Below, in pieces: positions 10,636 to 29,300 of a DNA stretch of 64,000 nucleotides; within the stretch, counting starts at the first letter, position 1; every line of letters begins with the position of its first letter. The position numbers and the translations under genes were made by a program. The DNA lies in NCBI GenBank assembly GCA_007449985.2, contig VIIQ02000659.1:436501-500500 (forward strand), read 5' to 3'. A model generated the notes under the pieces. That model ran no database searches and had not been told where the DNA came from. It was given only the letters and a program-made list of their open reading frames with translations. Source of the stretch: Desmodesmus armatus. Taxonomy: Eukaryota; Chlorophyta; Chlorophyceae; Sphaeropleales; Scenedesmaceae.

Positions 10636-13600
10636 ATGGCAGCAGACTCCCCGACTGGCATACTTCAGCTGCCACCAGGAGTCATTGGCGAGATCGTCTG
10701 CCGTTTGCCACTGCAAACGACCGCGGCCCTTGCAGGCTGCTGCAAGGACCTGCTGGAACAGACAGAGGTGAGCACAGATGCTATGGCAATGTGGCTCATT
10801 TCACAGGCGCACGCCCCTTGAGGGGTTTTCATTACGCTTATAATCATATGTGCATTCATGTTGTATGGTACCTGCGTCCACGTAAGCACCCACGAGGACC
10901 AGCAGCAAACTCTTGGACTGGTCAACATACTGTTTCACCCTTGGTGTCCTTATCTTGCAGGCTGCACTTGCGTCTAGGACGTCATACTGGAGCAGTGACC
11001 AAAGAGAACTCTCACACTTGAAAGCCACTCGCCTCTTCAGGTCGGTGCATCAGTTGTGGGACCCACCTCAAAGTGCCAGGCTGGTCCTGCCAACCACCAT
11101 TCCCATGCCGGTCGACTAGTGGTGCATTCGACCTACACTGCAGCATTCGACCTCAAGAAGCGTTGATAGCAGCATTTTACACCTAGCTGTGGGTGTGTCA
11201 TCCCTCTAGCTACTCCATCACAGCAGCACACACCAGTCAGCTAATGCATCATCAGTACATCAGGCAGATGCCCCTGTTCTGCACTCACAGGTACCTGGCT
11301 CGCCGCTGCCCTCACCTGAAGACAATCTCAGTGTGTTATGCAGCTGACCGGCTGTATGGCGGCAGCCTGCTGGACAGCAGCCTGGGCGCACTGTTTGCAG
11401 GTAATCTTACAATAGTAGCTGTACTGTAGCTTACAACAGTAGCTGTACTGTACCCTCAAGGACACACCGTGGGTGACCTTCACCAGGCCAGCGGGCTGCA
11501 GCGGCTACTACTGTCTGTGTGCTTCAATCGCACACGTCTCACACCAGCGTGCGCTGCAGCCTGGGCGCACTGTTTGCAGGTGAGGGCACACACCCCTCCC
11601 CACATTCTGGTGCCACACTCTGGTGCCAGTGGCAGCGGGCTGCAGCAGGTCCTGCTACTACTGTCCCTGTGCACCAGCCCGCATTGCACACACCACCGAA
11701 AGCACCTCAAGCTAGTCAGTGCACATGCCACCCTCCGCGATGTGGGCATGACAAGCTGTGTCGTGTGCTCCTGTGTATTTGCGCTGCCTGTCAATCAGTG
11801 CCTGTGTCACCAAGAGTCCCCTACTAGGTAGTACCTGGCCCACCTCACCCTCCTCAACGTGTGCATGACAGAAGCAGATTTTTTTGCGTGACACTGCCTG
11901 TTGGGTGTCATGAGGTGTGCCCTCCCGGCCAATGCCACCCACTTCAACACAATATGACAAGCTATGTTTAGTGTCTGTCTGTTGAACATATGAGTTGCAT
12001 CAAGCACGTCTGTGTGTTGCGCTGCTTTTCAACTGCTGCTTGTCACCAGGTGTCCCCTACCTGGCCCACCTCACCCTTCTCAACGTGGACGTAACCGATG
12101 CAGTCATGCAGCAGCTGGCCCGTCAGTGCCCCCTGCTGCAGCACCTTGCAATCGGCCGCACAGAGAACAACGCATTCGGCAACTTTGTGTCAGATGCAGG
12201 ACTTAGGGAGCTTGCTACAGCCTGCCCTCGCCTTGAAAGCCTGTGCTTGTTCAGGTGCTACAGCTGCAGTGATGCGGGGCTGGAGCAGCTGACGGCAAAC
12301 TGCCACCTGACAAACCTGGTGCTGCACAGCTGCCCACAGGTATGGGGGGGGGGGGGGGAGGGGGCGTGGTGGGGTAGTTATCAGTCGTTGCGGTCAATAC
12401 AGTTCAACAACAAAGCAGGCGGACTGGGTGTCCTGCCTGCCGTGAGATTAACACACATTGCAGATTTGCTCATGCTGCACCCTGTGCTGCCGACTCTCAG
12501 CTCAGTTTTCAACAGTACCAACATACCATGTTACATAACCCACTCAGCCCAAAGAGTCTGTATCGTGGCCTCAGGGTGTGTTATCATGAGTCATCCTCAC
12601 TGTGGTGCTGTCACACAGGTGACAGCAGCGGGCCTTGTGAAGCTTTTTGAGGGCACCCCCATGCTGCACTCTGTGCTGCCAACTCTCAGCTCAGTTATTG
12701 GAAGTACTGACATATCAATGATACATAAGCCCCTCAGCATGCAAAAAATCACTGAATTGACTGAATGTGCCATCATGCTATCACACAGGTGTCAGCAGCG
12801 GGCCTTGTCAAGCTCATTGAAGCCACCCCCATGCTGCAGCAGCTGGACGTGCTGATGCCTGAGGCAGGGCCAGGGGGAGCAGCAGTCACATTCAACACCT
12901 GCTTTGCACTAGCGGCACAGTGCCCAACACTCAAGGTGAGCTTGCTGTTCATGTGCATGTTCATGGGTATGTTCATGTGTATGTTCATGGATATGTTCAT
13001 GTGTATTTACGCACTGGCGGCACAGTGCCCCACACTCAAGGTAAGCTGTGGTGCTGACTGGCTGTCATGCTGTGCTTCGATGCTTGGCACACAACAAACC
13101 ATGCGTGTTTTGCATGCACGTCAGCAACGCTGCTGCTAGTAAAAAGTGTCTACAGTATACACTGGAGGTGCCACAAGTCTCACTGTTGATGAAGCATCCC
13201 ATTTGGCGAACACATCTCAGCATGGCAGTTGCAAAGGTTCTGTACTGTGGTTTACTTCCTGACACTCGTGTGCAACCCTGTGTTTTATACTGTGGTTTAC
13301 TTCCTGACACTCTCGTGCAACTCTGTGTGCCGCTGTCGCTGCAGGTGTTGCGTCTGAGTGAGGAGCAGCTGTCTGGTGGAGTGCTGGATGACTCGTGTGT
13401 GTCAGTCATCGCACGCGGCTGCACTCAACTGCAGGAACTGGAGCTAGTGCAGGTCAGTGGCAGGGCAGCAGGCTCCTCAAAAAAAATGGATCTCAGAGGC
13501 CATAATGATTTTGATTGTTGGCGCTGGTGTCAGCTGAATTCATGTACGCGCTGTACGCAGTGTGTGTCGGTCCAGCAGTTTGGGGAGTGAAGGCCCGCCT

Positions 13601-15972
13601 GCACCAGCAAGCAAAGCAGGTTGCAACCGGGGAAGTGTGTAGTGCCATGGCCTAGGTGCGGTGCAACACTTGCTTTTGTTAAATCGTCTTACTTGTATCA
13701 TATGGTTGGACTCCTTACCATCCTTATTTCTACAGGTTGAGGTGTCAGACGCAGCCATGGCTACCCTGGCCGCCCACTGCACTTCCTTCTTCTTCTTCAC
13801 ACTCTGCCTTCTGAAGCATGTGTTCATTTTGTACCTCTATGTCTGTTTTATACACAGGTTGAGGTGTCGGACGCAGCCATGGCTACCCTGGCCGCCCACT
13901 GCACCCAGCTTACCAGCCTGCGCCTAGAGCAGACATACGTGGGCGACGAAGGCGTCCAAAAGCTCCTAGCAGCTTGCCCCCTACTGCAGGAGCTGCGTGT
14001 AGCCGGCTGTAGCACCCATAGCTGGATGCTCCCAGCTGAGTACATGTTTGCTGGGCTATCGGTCAGCGGCCTCAGCAGGATGGCAGCGGCACCGGGGGTT
14101 GGTGCTGCACTCACAAGCTTGGACCTGTCCTGCCTGGCATATGAGCAGCCGCAATCGCTGGCAGCGGCAGCAGCGCTGCAGGGAATGCTGCTGCCAGGGC
14201 CCGTGGCAGCAGTGGCAGCAGTGGCGGCGGCTGGGGAGGTGCCGGCGGCAGCAGTGGCAGCAGGTGCAGCTGCTGGAGGCAGCGCTGTGGCAGCAGCTAG
14301 CACAGCGGCAGCAGTACTGAGCACCGGTGCCACCTTCAGCAGCAATGGCAGCAGTGCCAGCAGCAGCAGCGCCATGATTGGCAGTGACGGCGGCAGCAGC
14401 AGCAGCAGCAGCTTCGGGAGTGTGGCATCTGCCATCGCTCGCCTCAGCCTAGACAGCCCAAGCAGCAGCAGTAGCCGCAGCAGCAGCAGCAGTAGCAGCC
14501 CTGTGAGAAAAGCCAGCTGGGATGGCAGTCCTTCCAGCAGCAGCAGCCAACTTACAGCAGCTGAAATGCAGCCACTGCAACCAATCCCATCCGACAGTCT
14601 TCACCATCCCCTCATTCCAGTGGACTGGTGTGGACGGCTTGCCAGCTTATCCCTTGATTGGCTCAAAGTTGATGGCAGCATGTTGCAGGGGCCCTTGGAA
14701 GCAACACTACGGGCCTGCAGCAGCTTGAAGAGGCTCAGTTTGGTGGGGTACAGTGGAGATGTTGACTCGCTGCTTTGCTGTGTGGCAGATGCTGGGGCAG
14801 CTGTGACCCAACTTGGGCTACAACACTCCCAGGTACGGTATATAGGCATTTGTAGGGTCAGTGTGCTGCTGCCTGCTGCCCTGCCTTGCGTTACCATCAA
14901 GTTAACGCAATGCGTTTGGCCCTGCTGAGTTCACAGTCTGCCGAGTTCAAACCAAGCAGGGCTGTAGGTCTATCCAGAGGCTGCATATGAGCCTCTTGCC
15001 GAAGAAGCAGCCCTGCATCATCGTCTCCAATTCTGTGACTGTGCGTTTGCAAGTGATTGGGGCCGGCTGGTGCTGCCACCTACACTTCACACGGTCCACG
15101 CAGTGCAATGCCGCAAAACGCTGCTGTTTTAACGCTGCATCATGTTTTTCCTGTCATCCGTGACCTTTGCAGGTGACTGATGCAGGGCTGGCTGTAGCTG
15201 CCAAGCGCATGCCGGGCCTGCAGGTGCTGTTGATCAGCTACTGCCGGCAGGTAGGGGACGCTGGGCTGGAGCAGGTGCTGGCAATGGGCAGCCTGGAGGA
15301 GCTTGACCTCTACAATACACCCTGTGTGTCAGCAACAGCTGTGGCACGCATTGCCAGGTGAGCTTATTGGCAAGATTGTTGGAAAGATCGTGTTTTGAGG
15401 ATGTTCGCTGCCATTGTGTGCACCTAGCAGGGTTTTGCGAATGCTTGCTGCCTCAGCACAAGCGCCTGCAGCTACCAGCTCCTTGTGTCAATGCAGCGTC
15501 AATGCGACGCAGTGCTCGTGCCAGGCGCTTGCTGCAGCCGCTGTGAGAATCAGACCACCAAGGTTTGTGACGGCACCCAAACCTCCCAACCCACATTATC
15601 GGGCTTGAGAGCGCTATACCGCTGCCCTTCTTTGATCCCTTGGGGTCTTGGCCATGCATTGTTTTCCTGCTGGTCTGCAGGTACAGCCGCAGCCTGCGGC
15701 GCTTGTACATCGGCCACAACACCAGTGCCCTGAACCGCACCCCTGCCCAGACAACTGCCATGGGCTACATCCGCAGCGGAGACCGCTGCAAGTATACCGG
15801 CGGGACGAGCTCTGTGTGGGCGGCAGTGTCAGAGGCAGCGTCATCGCGCATTGGTGGGCAGCAGCTGTCAGTGCTGTGTAGGAACCCCAGCAGTGAGAGC
15901 GACTTTGAGAAACGGACGCTGCAGCAGCTGCTGGCGGGTGGGGGCAACTACCATGCTGGCGACATTATGTGA
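10636..15972 (+). CDS. F-box / leucine-rich-repeat protein
   Basis: Nine exons (10636-10767, 10961-11040, 11291-11400, 12050-12339, 12789-12935, 13345-13452, 13858-14832, 15173-15357, 15681-15972) join in frame to 772 residues. The N-terminus has an F-box-like helix (LPPGVIGEIVCRLPLQTTA). Repeated cysteine-containing LRRs of the AMN1/FBXL type follow, for example VTDAVMQQLARQCPLLQHL, VSDAGLRELATACPRLESL and VGDEGVQKLLAACPLLQEL. Such proteins are substrate receptors of SCF ubiquitin ligases; the substrate is unknown. In exon 7 an Ala/Ser low-complexity stretch of about 150 residues (roughly 14155-14580) is inserted between LRRs. Introns contain several degenerate copies of neighbouring exon edges. 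The join of exon 3 to exon 4 skips one such cluster and gives a continuous LRR. Confidence 0.85.
11556..11864 (+). repeat. Decoy copies of F-box gene exon 3 end and exon 4 start
   Basis: 11556-11583 repeats the end of exon 3 with its donor (cctgggcgcactgtttgcag then gt). 11812-11864 repeats the beginning of exon 4 (true copy from 12050) but has an insertion and in-frame stops. Both lie in the intron between the real exons. Confidence 0.75.
12613..12668 (+). repeat. Decoy copy of F-box gene exon 5 start
   Basis: This copy of the acceptor plus the first ~45 bp of exon 5 (true copy at 12782-12838) reads GTGACAGCAGCGGGCCTTGT where the real exon reads GTGTCAGCAGCGGGCCTTGT. It stays similar through CCCCCATGCTGCA, then diverges. 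Confidence 0.8.
13011..13046 (+). repeat. Decoy copy of F-box gene exon 5 end with donor
   Basis: It repeats the last ~30 bp of exon 5 plus donor (true copy about 12906-12940), ending tcaag then gtaagc. A gttcatgtgtat-type short tandem array (about 12945-13005) separates the copies. Confidence 0.8.
13241..13331 (+). repeat. Tandem ~46-bp duplication before exon 6 acceptor
   Basis: Two copies of tactgtggtttacttcctga plus flanking sequence lie in tandem immediately upstream of the exon 6 acceptor of the F-box gene. Confidence 0.75.
13731..13790 (+). repeat. Decoy copy of F-box gene exon 7 start
   Basis: The acceptor (tctacag) and first ~55 bp of exon 7 are present twice, here and at 13852-13911. 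Only the downstream copy continues into the LRR coding sequence; this copy runs into T/C-rich intron. Confidence 0.85.
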
Positions 15973-17109
15973 TCAGGGGAGACAGGGTGTGCTAGTTGCG
16001 GGATGATGCCAACTTGCAGCAGCATGAGCGCTGTTTGGGTGGGCGCTGAGTGCAACGAACAGATCAGCCTGCAGAATGCACATTGGCAGGTTCACGCCCA
16101 CTCCTTCTTCAGTCTGAATAAGGACATGCATGCAAAGCTTTGGAAGGTCTGCACCATGGCTTGCACGAAGTGTGCAGACACGGGACTCTGCTGCTGTTGT
16201 ATTTAGTTGATGGGCAGTTGTGCCGCGCTTGGTCCAGACAGTGAGTGCAGATGGAGTGACCCCTGCACTTTGCAGGTAGTTGGACGAGGTATATATTCGT
16301 CTGATGGTTGCCGTCTGTTGAGGCTTGTAGAGTTGGTTGGGAGAGCAGCTCCCTGACTTGTACAGCAGTCACAGCATGTGATCATGCAGCAGTTGCAAAG
16401 TGCCATAGGCTTGTGTTGATGATGCTGGCTTTGTATCACACATGCCACAGCCGTATGATTGCTGTGGGTGTGCAGTTGCGCAGGTTTGGGTCATTTCTTG
16501 CTGTACACTAACTTTGTGGGAGCCGCAATCACCATTGTGACCTGGCTGCCTGGGGAACAAGCCTGATAGATGTGCACTCTTCCCGGCATGGTGGTGAGTT
16601 GTTGATAGCGTATTGAGACTTGGTCATCCCTAGTATGCACATGATGCCGCGTATGCATGTGCATATATTTGCGACAACACATGTGCCCTCGCCAATTGCC
16701 TCGCAACCTGATGTTGTTCCGGGCGTTTGTTAAAGCTGCTGTCTGAGGTGTGCGGGTGTGTGGGGCTGCTGATAGCTCCTGGCGGGTCACTTCTGGCTGA
16801 CCAATGCATCAGCGCTGTCTGGCCACTCTGGCTCCTCGGCCGGGTGCTTGTGCGAGCGGGTTCGGACAGTGGACTGCAGGCATACCAATCTGGCGAAGTG
16901 GTGTAACTGCTGACAAATGCATTAGCTCTGACTCGGTGAGTAACCATTGTCGTCTGTCATTCGTCACCCGTCATTCCGGGTGGGGCAGCATGTATATGAA
17001 AGAAGCAAGCTCACTGACACAAACCATTTCCTTTGGCATCGTTGTTTCATCAGCAGCTTCACGTCGTCCCTGTTGTGACTTTGCGCCAGGAGAAGAAACG
17101 CTCGCAACC
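15973..17109. other. Intergenic, T/G-rich, no gene seen
   Basis: This lies between two plus-strand genes and should contain the 3' UTR of the F-box gene and the promoter of the flavoprotein gene. Two similar ggtatatattc motifs occur in the area, at about 16288 and, inside the next gene's first intron, at 17183. No convincing coding sequence is present. Confidence 0.45.
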
Positions 17110-21641
<4,532 letters not shown>

Positions 21642-23349
21642 GCAGCGTAAAGGGTAGAGCTACTGAGCACTGGCGCGCCTGTCAGGCTCAAACGGTTTGA
21701 GGGGCGGTGCACCAACGGCAGTGTGTTTGTATTGTTTATTATTTGGTGTGCACCCATAAAACAATGTCTGCCATCCTGAGTCATGCAACTTGGGCAGTGA
21801 TTGATGCAGCATGCCCATCTGTTGAGATGCAGCTGCTGTGTCCTGCAAGCATGTAGTTAGAGCAGGGGCTTCTGGAGCTGCTGTGAATGCAGCCACGGCC
21901 TTACTGGCAGATACCTGCATGATGCTTGCTGGTGAGGCAGTGCCCGGAACCGGGGAGGTAGCAAGGTTTCCTGTGGAGACACTGGGAACACACAAAGATG
22001 GGAACACAGAACACAATGTAACTAGCACTGGGTCCCCCACCGCCACCCCAGGCACTGAAAGCCTAACAAAGCAACCTCACAGTACAATAGAAGGCGTCCA
22101 GACCAAAGCTGCGAGTCCAGATGATGCTTGCTGGTGTACAGTATGGTTTTCTATTGGGGCGGGGGGAACTTGTTATGTGTTGTTATTGTGACTTGTTGAA
22201 GAGTGGTGTTGAAGTTGTTTGCCTGCAAAACCCGGGCGAATTTGTTATGTGTTGCCACTTGTTGGTATTGAATTGAACCGAATAGTTGTTGAAGATGATT
22301 TGCGTAATATGGTGCTCATACCTACGTTGCTGCTTATCCATGCTGAGGTTATCTTGTCCCCGAAAACTTGCCAAATCAGCCTTTTTGCCAAGCACAGCAC
22401 ACCAGCCACCATCATAACCGCACTAGGAAAAATTCAGTGCCAAGCAAGTGTCCACCACATACCAACACACGCACTGCTTCACTGCTCAAATCAAATCAAA
22501 TCAAAGTTACACCTGTAGCTATGAAGCTCAAGAGCTCATGCCAGCCATTCACTGATATCACGGAGATAGCACAACAACCCAGAAGGAACAACATACTGAG
22601 GATCAAAACAGAGAAGCCTGACGCTGACTGCTCATGGTGCAACCATCCCATCACAACACACTGCTGCCATTGCCGAGGCGTACTTGTTTTAAAATTATCT
22701 CTTGCACCTCCAGCCACAACTGACTGCACCTCCCAGCACGAAACCCACCATGGCAATGTTGACGCAGCTTGGTAAATTCAAGCATGCGCGCAGTACGGCT
22801 GCCAGTGCATGCGCCTGGCACATGCACTATCTACACAACTCCTGCACCCTCCAATGGCTGTGCTGGGCAGATGCGCAGGCGCCAAACAGCTGCCAACCCC
22901 ACGGAGCCCCACAGCCCACTTGCTACACTACACACAACAGGACGCATGCGCAACTGTGTAACATGCACTCGGCCCACAATTGGCTGCACCATTGCATGTG
23001 GCAATGCCGACAACCCCCTTGGCACCCAAATGCACCCTTCAACCTTCAGTCAACGAACTGGTCACTGCTGACGTCACTGGCAGTACCAACCGGCGTAACA
23101 GTACAGCGCATCCCTGCTGCCTACTGCATGATGTACAAGACACGTCAACTGTGCAACTAGTCCACACCCAGCCCAACAGGACGCCCAAAACCAAAACTCA
23201 TGATACAGCAAACTGGCCCATCATGCCTGTGCGCATGGAAACATGCCATCCAAAACCTGTTGTACAGTCACTCAACAATTTGTTGTGCATCATAAGCTCA
23301 GCACACCAATGGCTTGGCACCCCATGACAAGAGACAACGAAGCACGATA
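21642..23349. other. Convergent intergenic region, no gene seen
   Basis: It lies between the 3' ends of the flavoprotein gene (+) and the helical-repeat gene (-). Composition switches from T/G-rich to A/C-rich on the plus strand at about 22.3 kb, consistent with the two 3' UTR/flank domains meeting there. Around 22,165-22,270 a ttgttatgtgttg motif is repeated. No open frame is convincing. Confidence 0.5.
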
Positions 23350-26300
23350 TCAGTACAGGAAGAACTCCTTCAGATAAGCCACAAAATTGGCCAGCCAGGG
23401 CTTTCGCAGCCCCCCTGCCTCGAACGCCGTCAGTGCCTTTGCCACTCCATTCAGCTGCAGCACGGTGTACTGCTTGATGTTGCCACGTACCGCCTGCACG
23501 ACAGCCTCCAGCCAAGTCACGTCCGGCTGCAGCTTTGAATCCGTTAGGGCCCTCAACACTGCTGCTATGCTGTCAGCAGGAGCCTTTGGCAGCAGCGGCA
23601 GCGAGGTGTCGAAGTAGAGCTGCGCAAGGGCTGTGGAGGGGACGGCACCCAGCGATGATAGAGCAACCAGCACCTGCGACCAGCACAATGCATGCGAGGT
23701 CAGGAAGTGAGTACAGATACAAGTATGTGCAAGGGCTGTGGAGGGGACGGCACCCAGCGATGATAGGGCCACCTGCACCTGCGACCAGCATGACGCAGTG
23801 CAAAATGCCGACCTGAGAAAAGATGCATGCAAGTCTGCGCACTGAAGCCGCTGTGACCATTGTGGCTGGCCAGCAAATGGAGTGTGTTGGCAGATCCAGG
23901 CAGCGTGCAAACAGGGGCAATGCATTTGGGTTGACTTGGTTTGCTGACACACACGCCAGGCATCCGCAAACTCAACGGACATGCTGCAGCGCCACCAGCA
24001 CAGCTGTGCACACCCAGGACAGTCTGTGCTGAGCCCCTGCTGTACACCAAGTGTCTGCGCTGTACACAAAGTGATTGTGCTGTACACAAAGTGGTTGCGC
24101 TTGCAGTCATCACCCACCTGTTCCAGCTGGTCTGCCTTCATGGTGCCGTCCTCAGCCTGCTTCACACAATTGAGCTGGAACATGGCCAGCCAGCCAGCCA
24201 GCCAGCCAGGCTGCCTCCCTCCCTCCCTCCCCCCCTCTATCTCTCCCTCTCTCTCAGCACCCACCTGTTCCAGCTGGTCTGCCTTCATGGTGCCGTCCTC
24301 AGCCTGCTTGACACAATTGAGCTGGAACATGGCCAGCCAGGCGGGGCTCAGCTTCGCCTTCCACACAGCCAGGGACGACAGCAAGTTGGCCTGGGTGTCA
24401 GGACCCATGCTTGACAGCCGGGAGGAGGTCAGGCTGATGTAGCTGTCCAGCCAGGGCCCTGCGGAGGGGCAGGAGGCACAGGACACACACAACCACGGTG
24501 TCAACCACAAAGGCAGCACCACCCACGCAGCACCACCTGTGCAGACAAATGGCCCTTGCAGAGGCGCAGAAGGCAAAGGTCATCCACACCGTCCATGAAT
24601 CCTGCTGTATGAGCCACAAGGGCAGCACCTCTTACCCAGCAGCACCTCTGCCGAGGAAAACACAGACCAGATGCTCCTACTGCACCATTTCAGCGCAGCA
24701 GCAATTCTGAAAACCATCACAACAAACACAAACCGCTACAGCACGCACGTGCCATCAAGTATGGAACAGCCAGGGGAGTGCAGACACACCCCTGCCTGCC
24801 TGGCTCACCGTTGCTGATGATGACGCCAAGTTTGACCAGGGAGGTGGCAACGGTAGCCAGCCCTTCTGGATCGAGCTCCCGTATGCGGAAGTGCAGCAGA
24901 TTGAGGCAGGCATGCAGCCACGGCTCACTGCAGGTGAAGACAACAGTACAATACAGTACAGTAATTGACTCTAGCCAGCGAGCCCAGGGCGTTGGCTCAT
25001 CAGCGTGCCAACAGGGTCTATATTTGTACCCCAGTCTCTCAGGTCAGGGATGAGATAAACAAAGCAGGCAGAAGCAGGTGGCAACATAACCATCAAAAGG
25101 TGGAGGATGTGTGCACACATGGTGCTACAGGTCAACACACAATCAGCCAGCTCTTCGAACATCGCTCGCCACAAGCACATATGTGCATGCAAAGCATCTG
25201 TCGCGATGGCAACAAGTAGAAAGGGTCGTGTGAGATTCTCGTAGCCCCGTCCTTACTTGGGCGTGTACTGCAGGGTTGCCAGCGACGCCAGGAGAGATGC
25301 TGCGTCGCGCCCGCCCATGCCGTCAGCCGCCATGGCCACTTGGCACTGCACACCAGCACATGCAACACACAGTGTCTTATACAGGCTAGACTCAATCACA
25401 GCGTCTTACACCACATGGTCAGGGGGCTGCATCATTCGGTGCACACCTGTGGGGGCCCCACGAGCCCACAGCTGCAACAACCTTTGTCTGCTCCAACATG
25501 ACACGACACGTAGGCACCCAGTACTCAGCATACTGCATCAGCGTCCTGACAAATAGCATACTGCATCAGCAGCTTGACAAACGTGCTGGCAGAACATCCT
25601 ATCAGGTGCCGCCATGCATGTGGCATGCGCAACGCTGACTGCCTCAAACAAGTGGATGTGTCACACACGCACACCGCACAGGACCTGTGGGCCCACAGGG
25701 TGTTCGTGCTGCCCCGGCCGGTCTGCTCAGACTACATCCCACCGGCTGGGACTAAAGTAAAAGTAGAACTACAAGTGGGCCCACCTGCGTCAAAAACAGC
25801 TCCATCCACCGTGTCGGCGGCTCCACGCCTAGCTGGCCCAGTGCATAGCCCATCTGTGCCAGCTGGCTGCCTGTCAAGCCTGGCAGGTGGGCCTCAGCTG
25901 CCTCAAAGAAGACAGACATCCACTCTGGGTCTGGCTGGTGGTGCAGCTGTGCGAGGGACCACAGGATGGTGACCAGCTCCTGCAGGTAGCACAGCAAACA
26001 CGGCAAACAATCACTGTTGCTACGGTAGTACAGCACTAAGAGCACGGCAAACAGTCACTGTTACTACGGTGGTGTGAAAACATGGGTTTGTGAGCACACT
26101 CCTGGGCAAGTGTACGTACAAGGGCCTCCTGTCAACTGCTAGCATCCCTACGGTGCAAGTGCTAGCCCACCACAAAGACAAATACACACAGCACAGTCTG
26201 TATCCCCACATGGCATATGCATCAAATACAGAAACATCCACAAAGCGACACTGCGACCGTCCACAGCACCTGTCCATCGAATGCCAGCATGTTATCCTGG

Positions 26301-29300
26301 CAGTGGTCCAGCACGCCCTGTAGCCAGGTGTAGCTGCTGACATGCTGCAGCCGCGCAACAGTGACCAGCAGCAGCGCGGTGTCACTCGGCGCTGCACTGC
26401 GCAGGACTGGAGTGTAGGCGTCCAGCACCTGCAGCATACACGTGCAGAAAGCAACCATGCACGAAACCGGCATCACGCACCTTTTGGGATGCCGACACAA
26501 AGCACAGATCAGAACATACATGCACCGCGGCGGCCTGCAAAGGGCTACAAACAATGTGCCACGACCTGCTGCAGACTAACAACAGGCGCCTGCATACTCA
26601 GCCAAGCAAGGACGGAGCAGCATACCTTGTCAATGACAGCTGAGCTCATGGGAGCACCAGCCTTCTGCAGTGCAGCAAAAGTGAAGGCCAACTGGTATGC
26701 TTGCAGGCTGGCGGCTTGCTCTTGCAGCTGCACAGCACAGCACAACACAACACGGAAAAACGCACGTATCCGCACGTGAGGGCGGAGCAAAGCCAGCAAA
26801 CCCACACAGCCGTACAGGCGCGTGATGCAAGAGTGCCGTGTGCAGTTTGAGCTTGCATGCAGCAGCTGGCCAAGTGCTGCTGGCAACAACAGTACGACTG
26901 CCTTGTTGCTCTAGAACTCTTCAAAGCACTGCATGCTCACCACATTTTGGACGCATGTTCAAACATGTTGACCCAAAACATAGTTGACAATGACATCACA
27001 TGATAGAGCCCCAGCCTGCAAACCCAACCGTGTATCGCACCTGGGCCACAAAGCCCTCCAGCCACTCCTTGCTGGGCTTCATTGACAGCCGCACAGTGGA
27101 CCACACCACCTGCGTCAAGTCTGCGCCAGTGTAGTAGACCTGCCGCAACAGGGTACAATCACACACTCAGCTGATGGGATGGCTTCATCTGCATTAGCAA
27201 ATCTGCATCAGCAGGACCAAGTGCTGCAGACTGTGGGGTTGGCGCAACCTTGTATGCATTCCTGCGCACCCAATAGGGGGGGGGGGGGGAGCGTAGTAGA
27301 CCTGCCGCCACAGAGTACACCACGCATATAACATGACAAAACAATGTTGAGGAACGCAGGGCTTGCAAGTCAGCTGATGTAATGCCTTCATCTGCATTAG
27401 TAGGACATGTTGGCTACAAGCTGTGGGATTGGCACAACCGTATGGTGCGTTCCTGCGCACCCGATCTGGGGGGCTACAGTGCTACACAAGGTGCACATCT
27501 GCATGTACACCCTTGCATACGGTGTTCACACTGTGCACATGCATATGGCAACATGCTGTGCAACTTGACATCACGTTGCAGAATGCGTCATCCTCGGCAG
27601 CATCCAGCATGTGCGCTGTGGGCAAGATGGGCCACGGCTCACCCTGAACTTCAGGGCCTCTGCCAGGAACCTCTCCCTCCAGCGCTCCGAGGGCACATGG
27701 CCCAGGTTGGCAAACAGGAATGCTGACGTGGACAGCTCCACTGGCCCAATGAAGCCAAACCTGCACGGGGACAGGTACAACACATGACGGACACGGAAGG
27801 GGACGGCTTAAGAGGGGACTGTCATAGCCACTATAGGTATGCGCAGCTGTGAGTGGACACGAACACTGGGTGTGCTGTGCCTGGTTGCTACTTGATGTGC
27901 GGCTGTGTTGATCACGACCAAACCGCATGTGCGGCTGTTAAACACATGAGTTACAACCATCAAGTGCATGTCAGGACGACAAGCTGTGTTGATCACGACC
28001 ACACTGCATGCAGCACCACAAGCACTTCCCCAGGCAGTTGTGCTTGTGTGATGGGCAGGGGTCTAGGTCACAGGCTTTCTTGTTTTCTTTTTAAAGTCAC
28101 AAACTAACAGATGGCAGAGACGGCGACACAACAGACGTGCGGCCCCAGCCCCTCACCTCCTCTCAAGGTCCTGCTCCAAGTCTGTCAGCCATTGGTGACT
28201 GGGCAGGGCATCAGCAGCCGACAGCGCCCTCAGCACATCCACCAACCCCTCGGGGTTTAGCTCAGAGAGTGAAGCCCTGAAGCGCTGCATGTAGCTGCCT
28301 ATCCAGGGCTCAGGAGGGCTGTACCCTAGCGCCACAGAAGACACTAAGGCCCTGGACGACTGAGGCAGGCCGAGGTGTGGCAGCTGGGCCTGCATTGGCG
28401 CACAACATGGGTGAGGGTGCAGGCAACACTGACAGTCACACGGCATGCCAGGCCAGCCATCATAAATGCTTGTGTATTGTCAGTGTCAGTACGTACATGC
28501 TTACATGTGCAAGTACGTGCACATGTGCAGAGCTACCGCAAGTTTGTGGGCAGTACGAGCTTTCCTCAAAGAGTTCAGGGCAAGTGGTGACGCTTCTCCT
28601 TCTTGACGGGTCACCGCACCTGGATCCTCTGCATGCAGCTGCCAAGCCACTCCATCGGCACCGGTAGGTCAGCTGCCTGCACCAGCGGCAGCACCTCACA
28701 CAGCTGCTCTGCCGAGAGTGTGCTGCCGTGTGCCTGCACCACACCCCCCAGCTGCCGCCACAGCCGCAGGTTGCCTCCTGCAGGCAGCAGCTGCGGCAGG
28801 CTGGCGGTCAGCAGCGCCAGCGCGGGGCCTGACAGCTGCGGCAGCCGCTGCTCCAGCGCACTGAACAGCCTGCAGGCAGGGTACGCAGGGGCCACAGCAC
28901 AGCACACCATACAGGCAAACGCTTGGGCACACATACGTATCAGCCGGGGGCACAGCGCACCACACAGGCTAACGCTTGTAAAACACATGTGTCTCAACCT
29001 GACCTGGGCAGGGGGGGGACTTGCATCCCTACCACACAATTGGAGCTGTACGCTATGGCTTCTAACCCGCAGGCTGCAACGAATCCTCAGCGTTCCTGCC
29101 TCCAAAACCCACCTGTCCAGCCACCCAGCTGGGAGCCTCAGCTGCAGCGCTGCCGTCGCTGCTGCCACTCCCGCCAGCGCTGCTGGCTGCAGCTGCGCCA
29201 GCCTGTCGCCCTGACCCAGCTCCTCCACACAGCAGTGCAACGCCAGCGGGTACAGCTGCGACACGCCGCTGACATCCGGGCTGCTGCGTCCACTGCTGCC

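Noticed and set aside
11485..11581. An extra LRR exon between exons 3 and 4 of the F-box gene
   Set aside because: No acceptor gives the right phase, and joining exon 3 directly to 12050 yields a continuous LRR; the segment is better explained as a duplicated edge.
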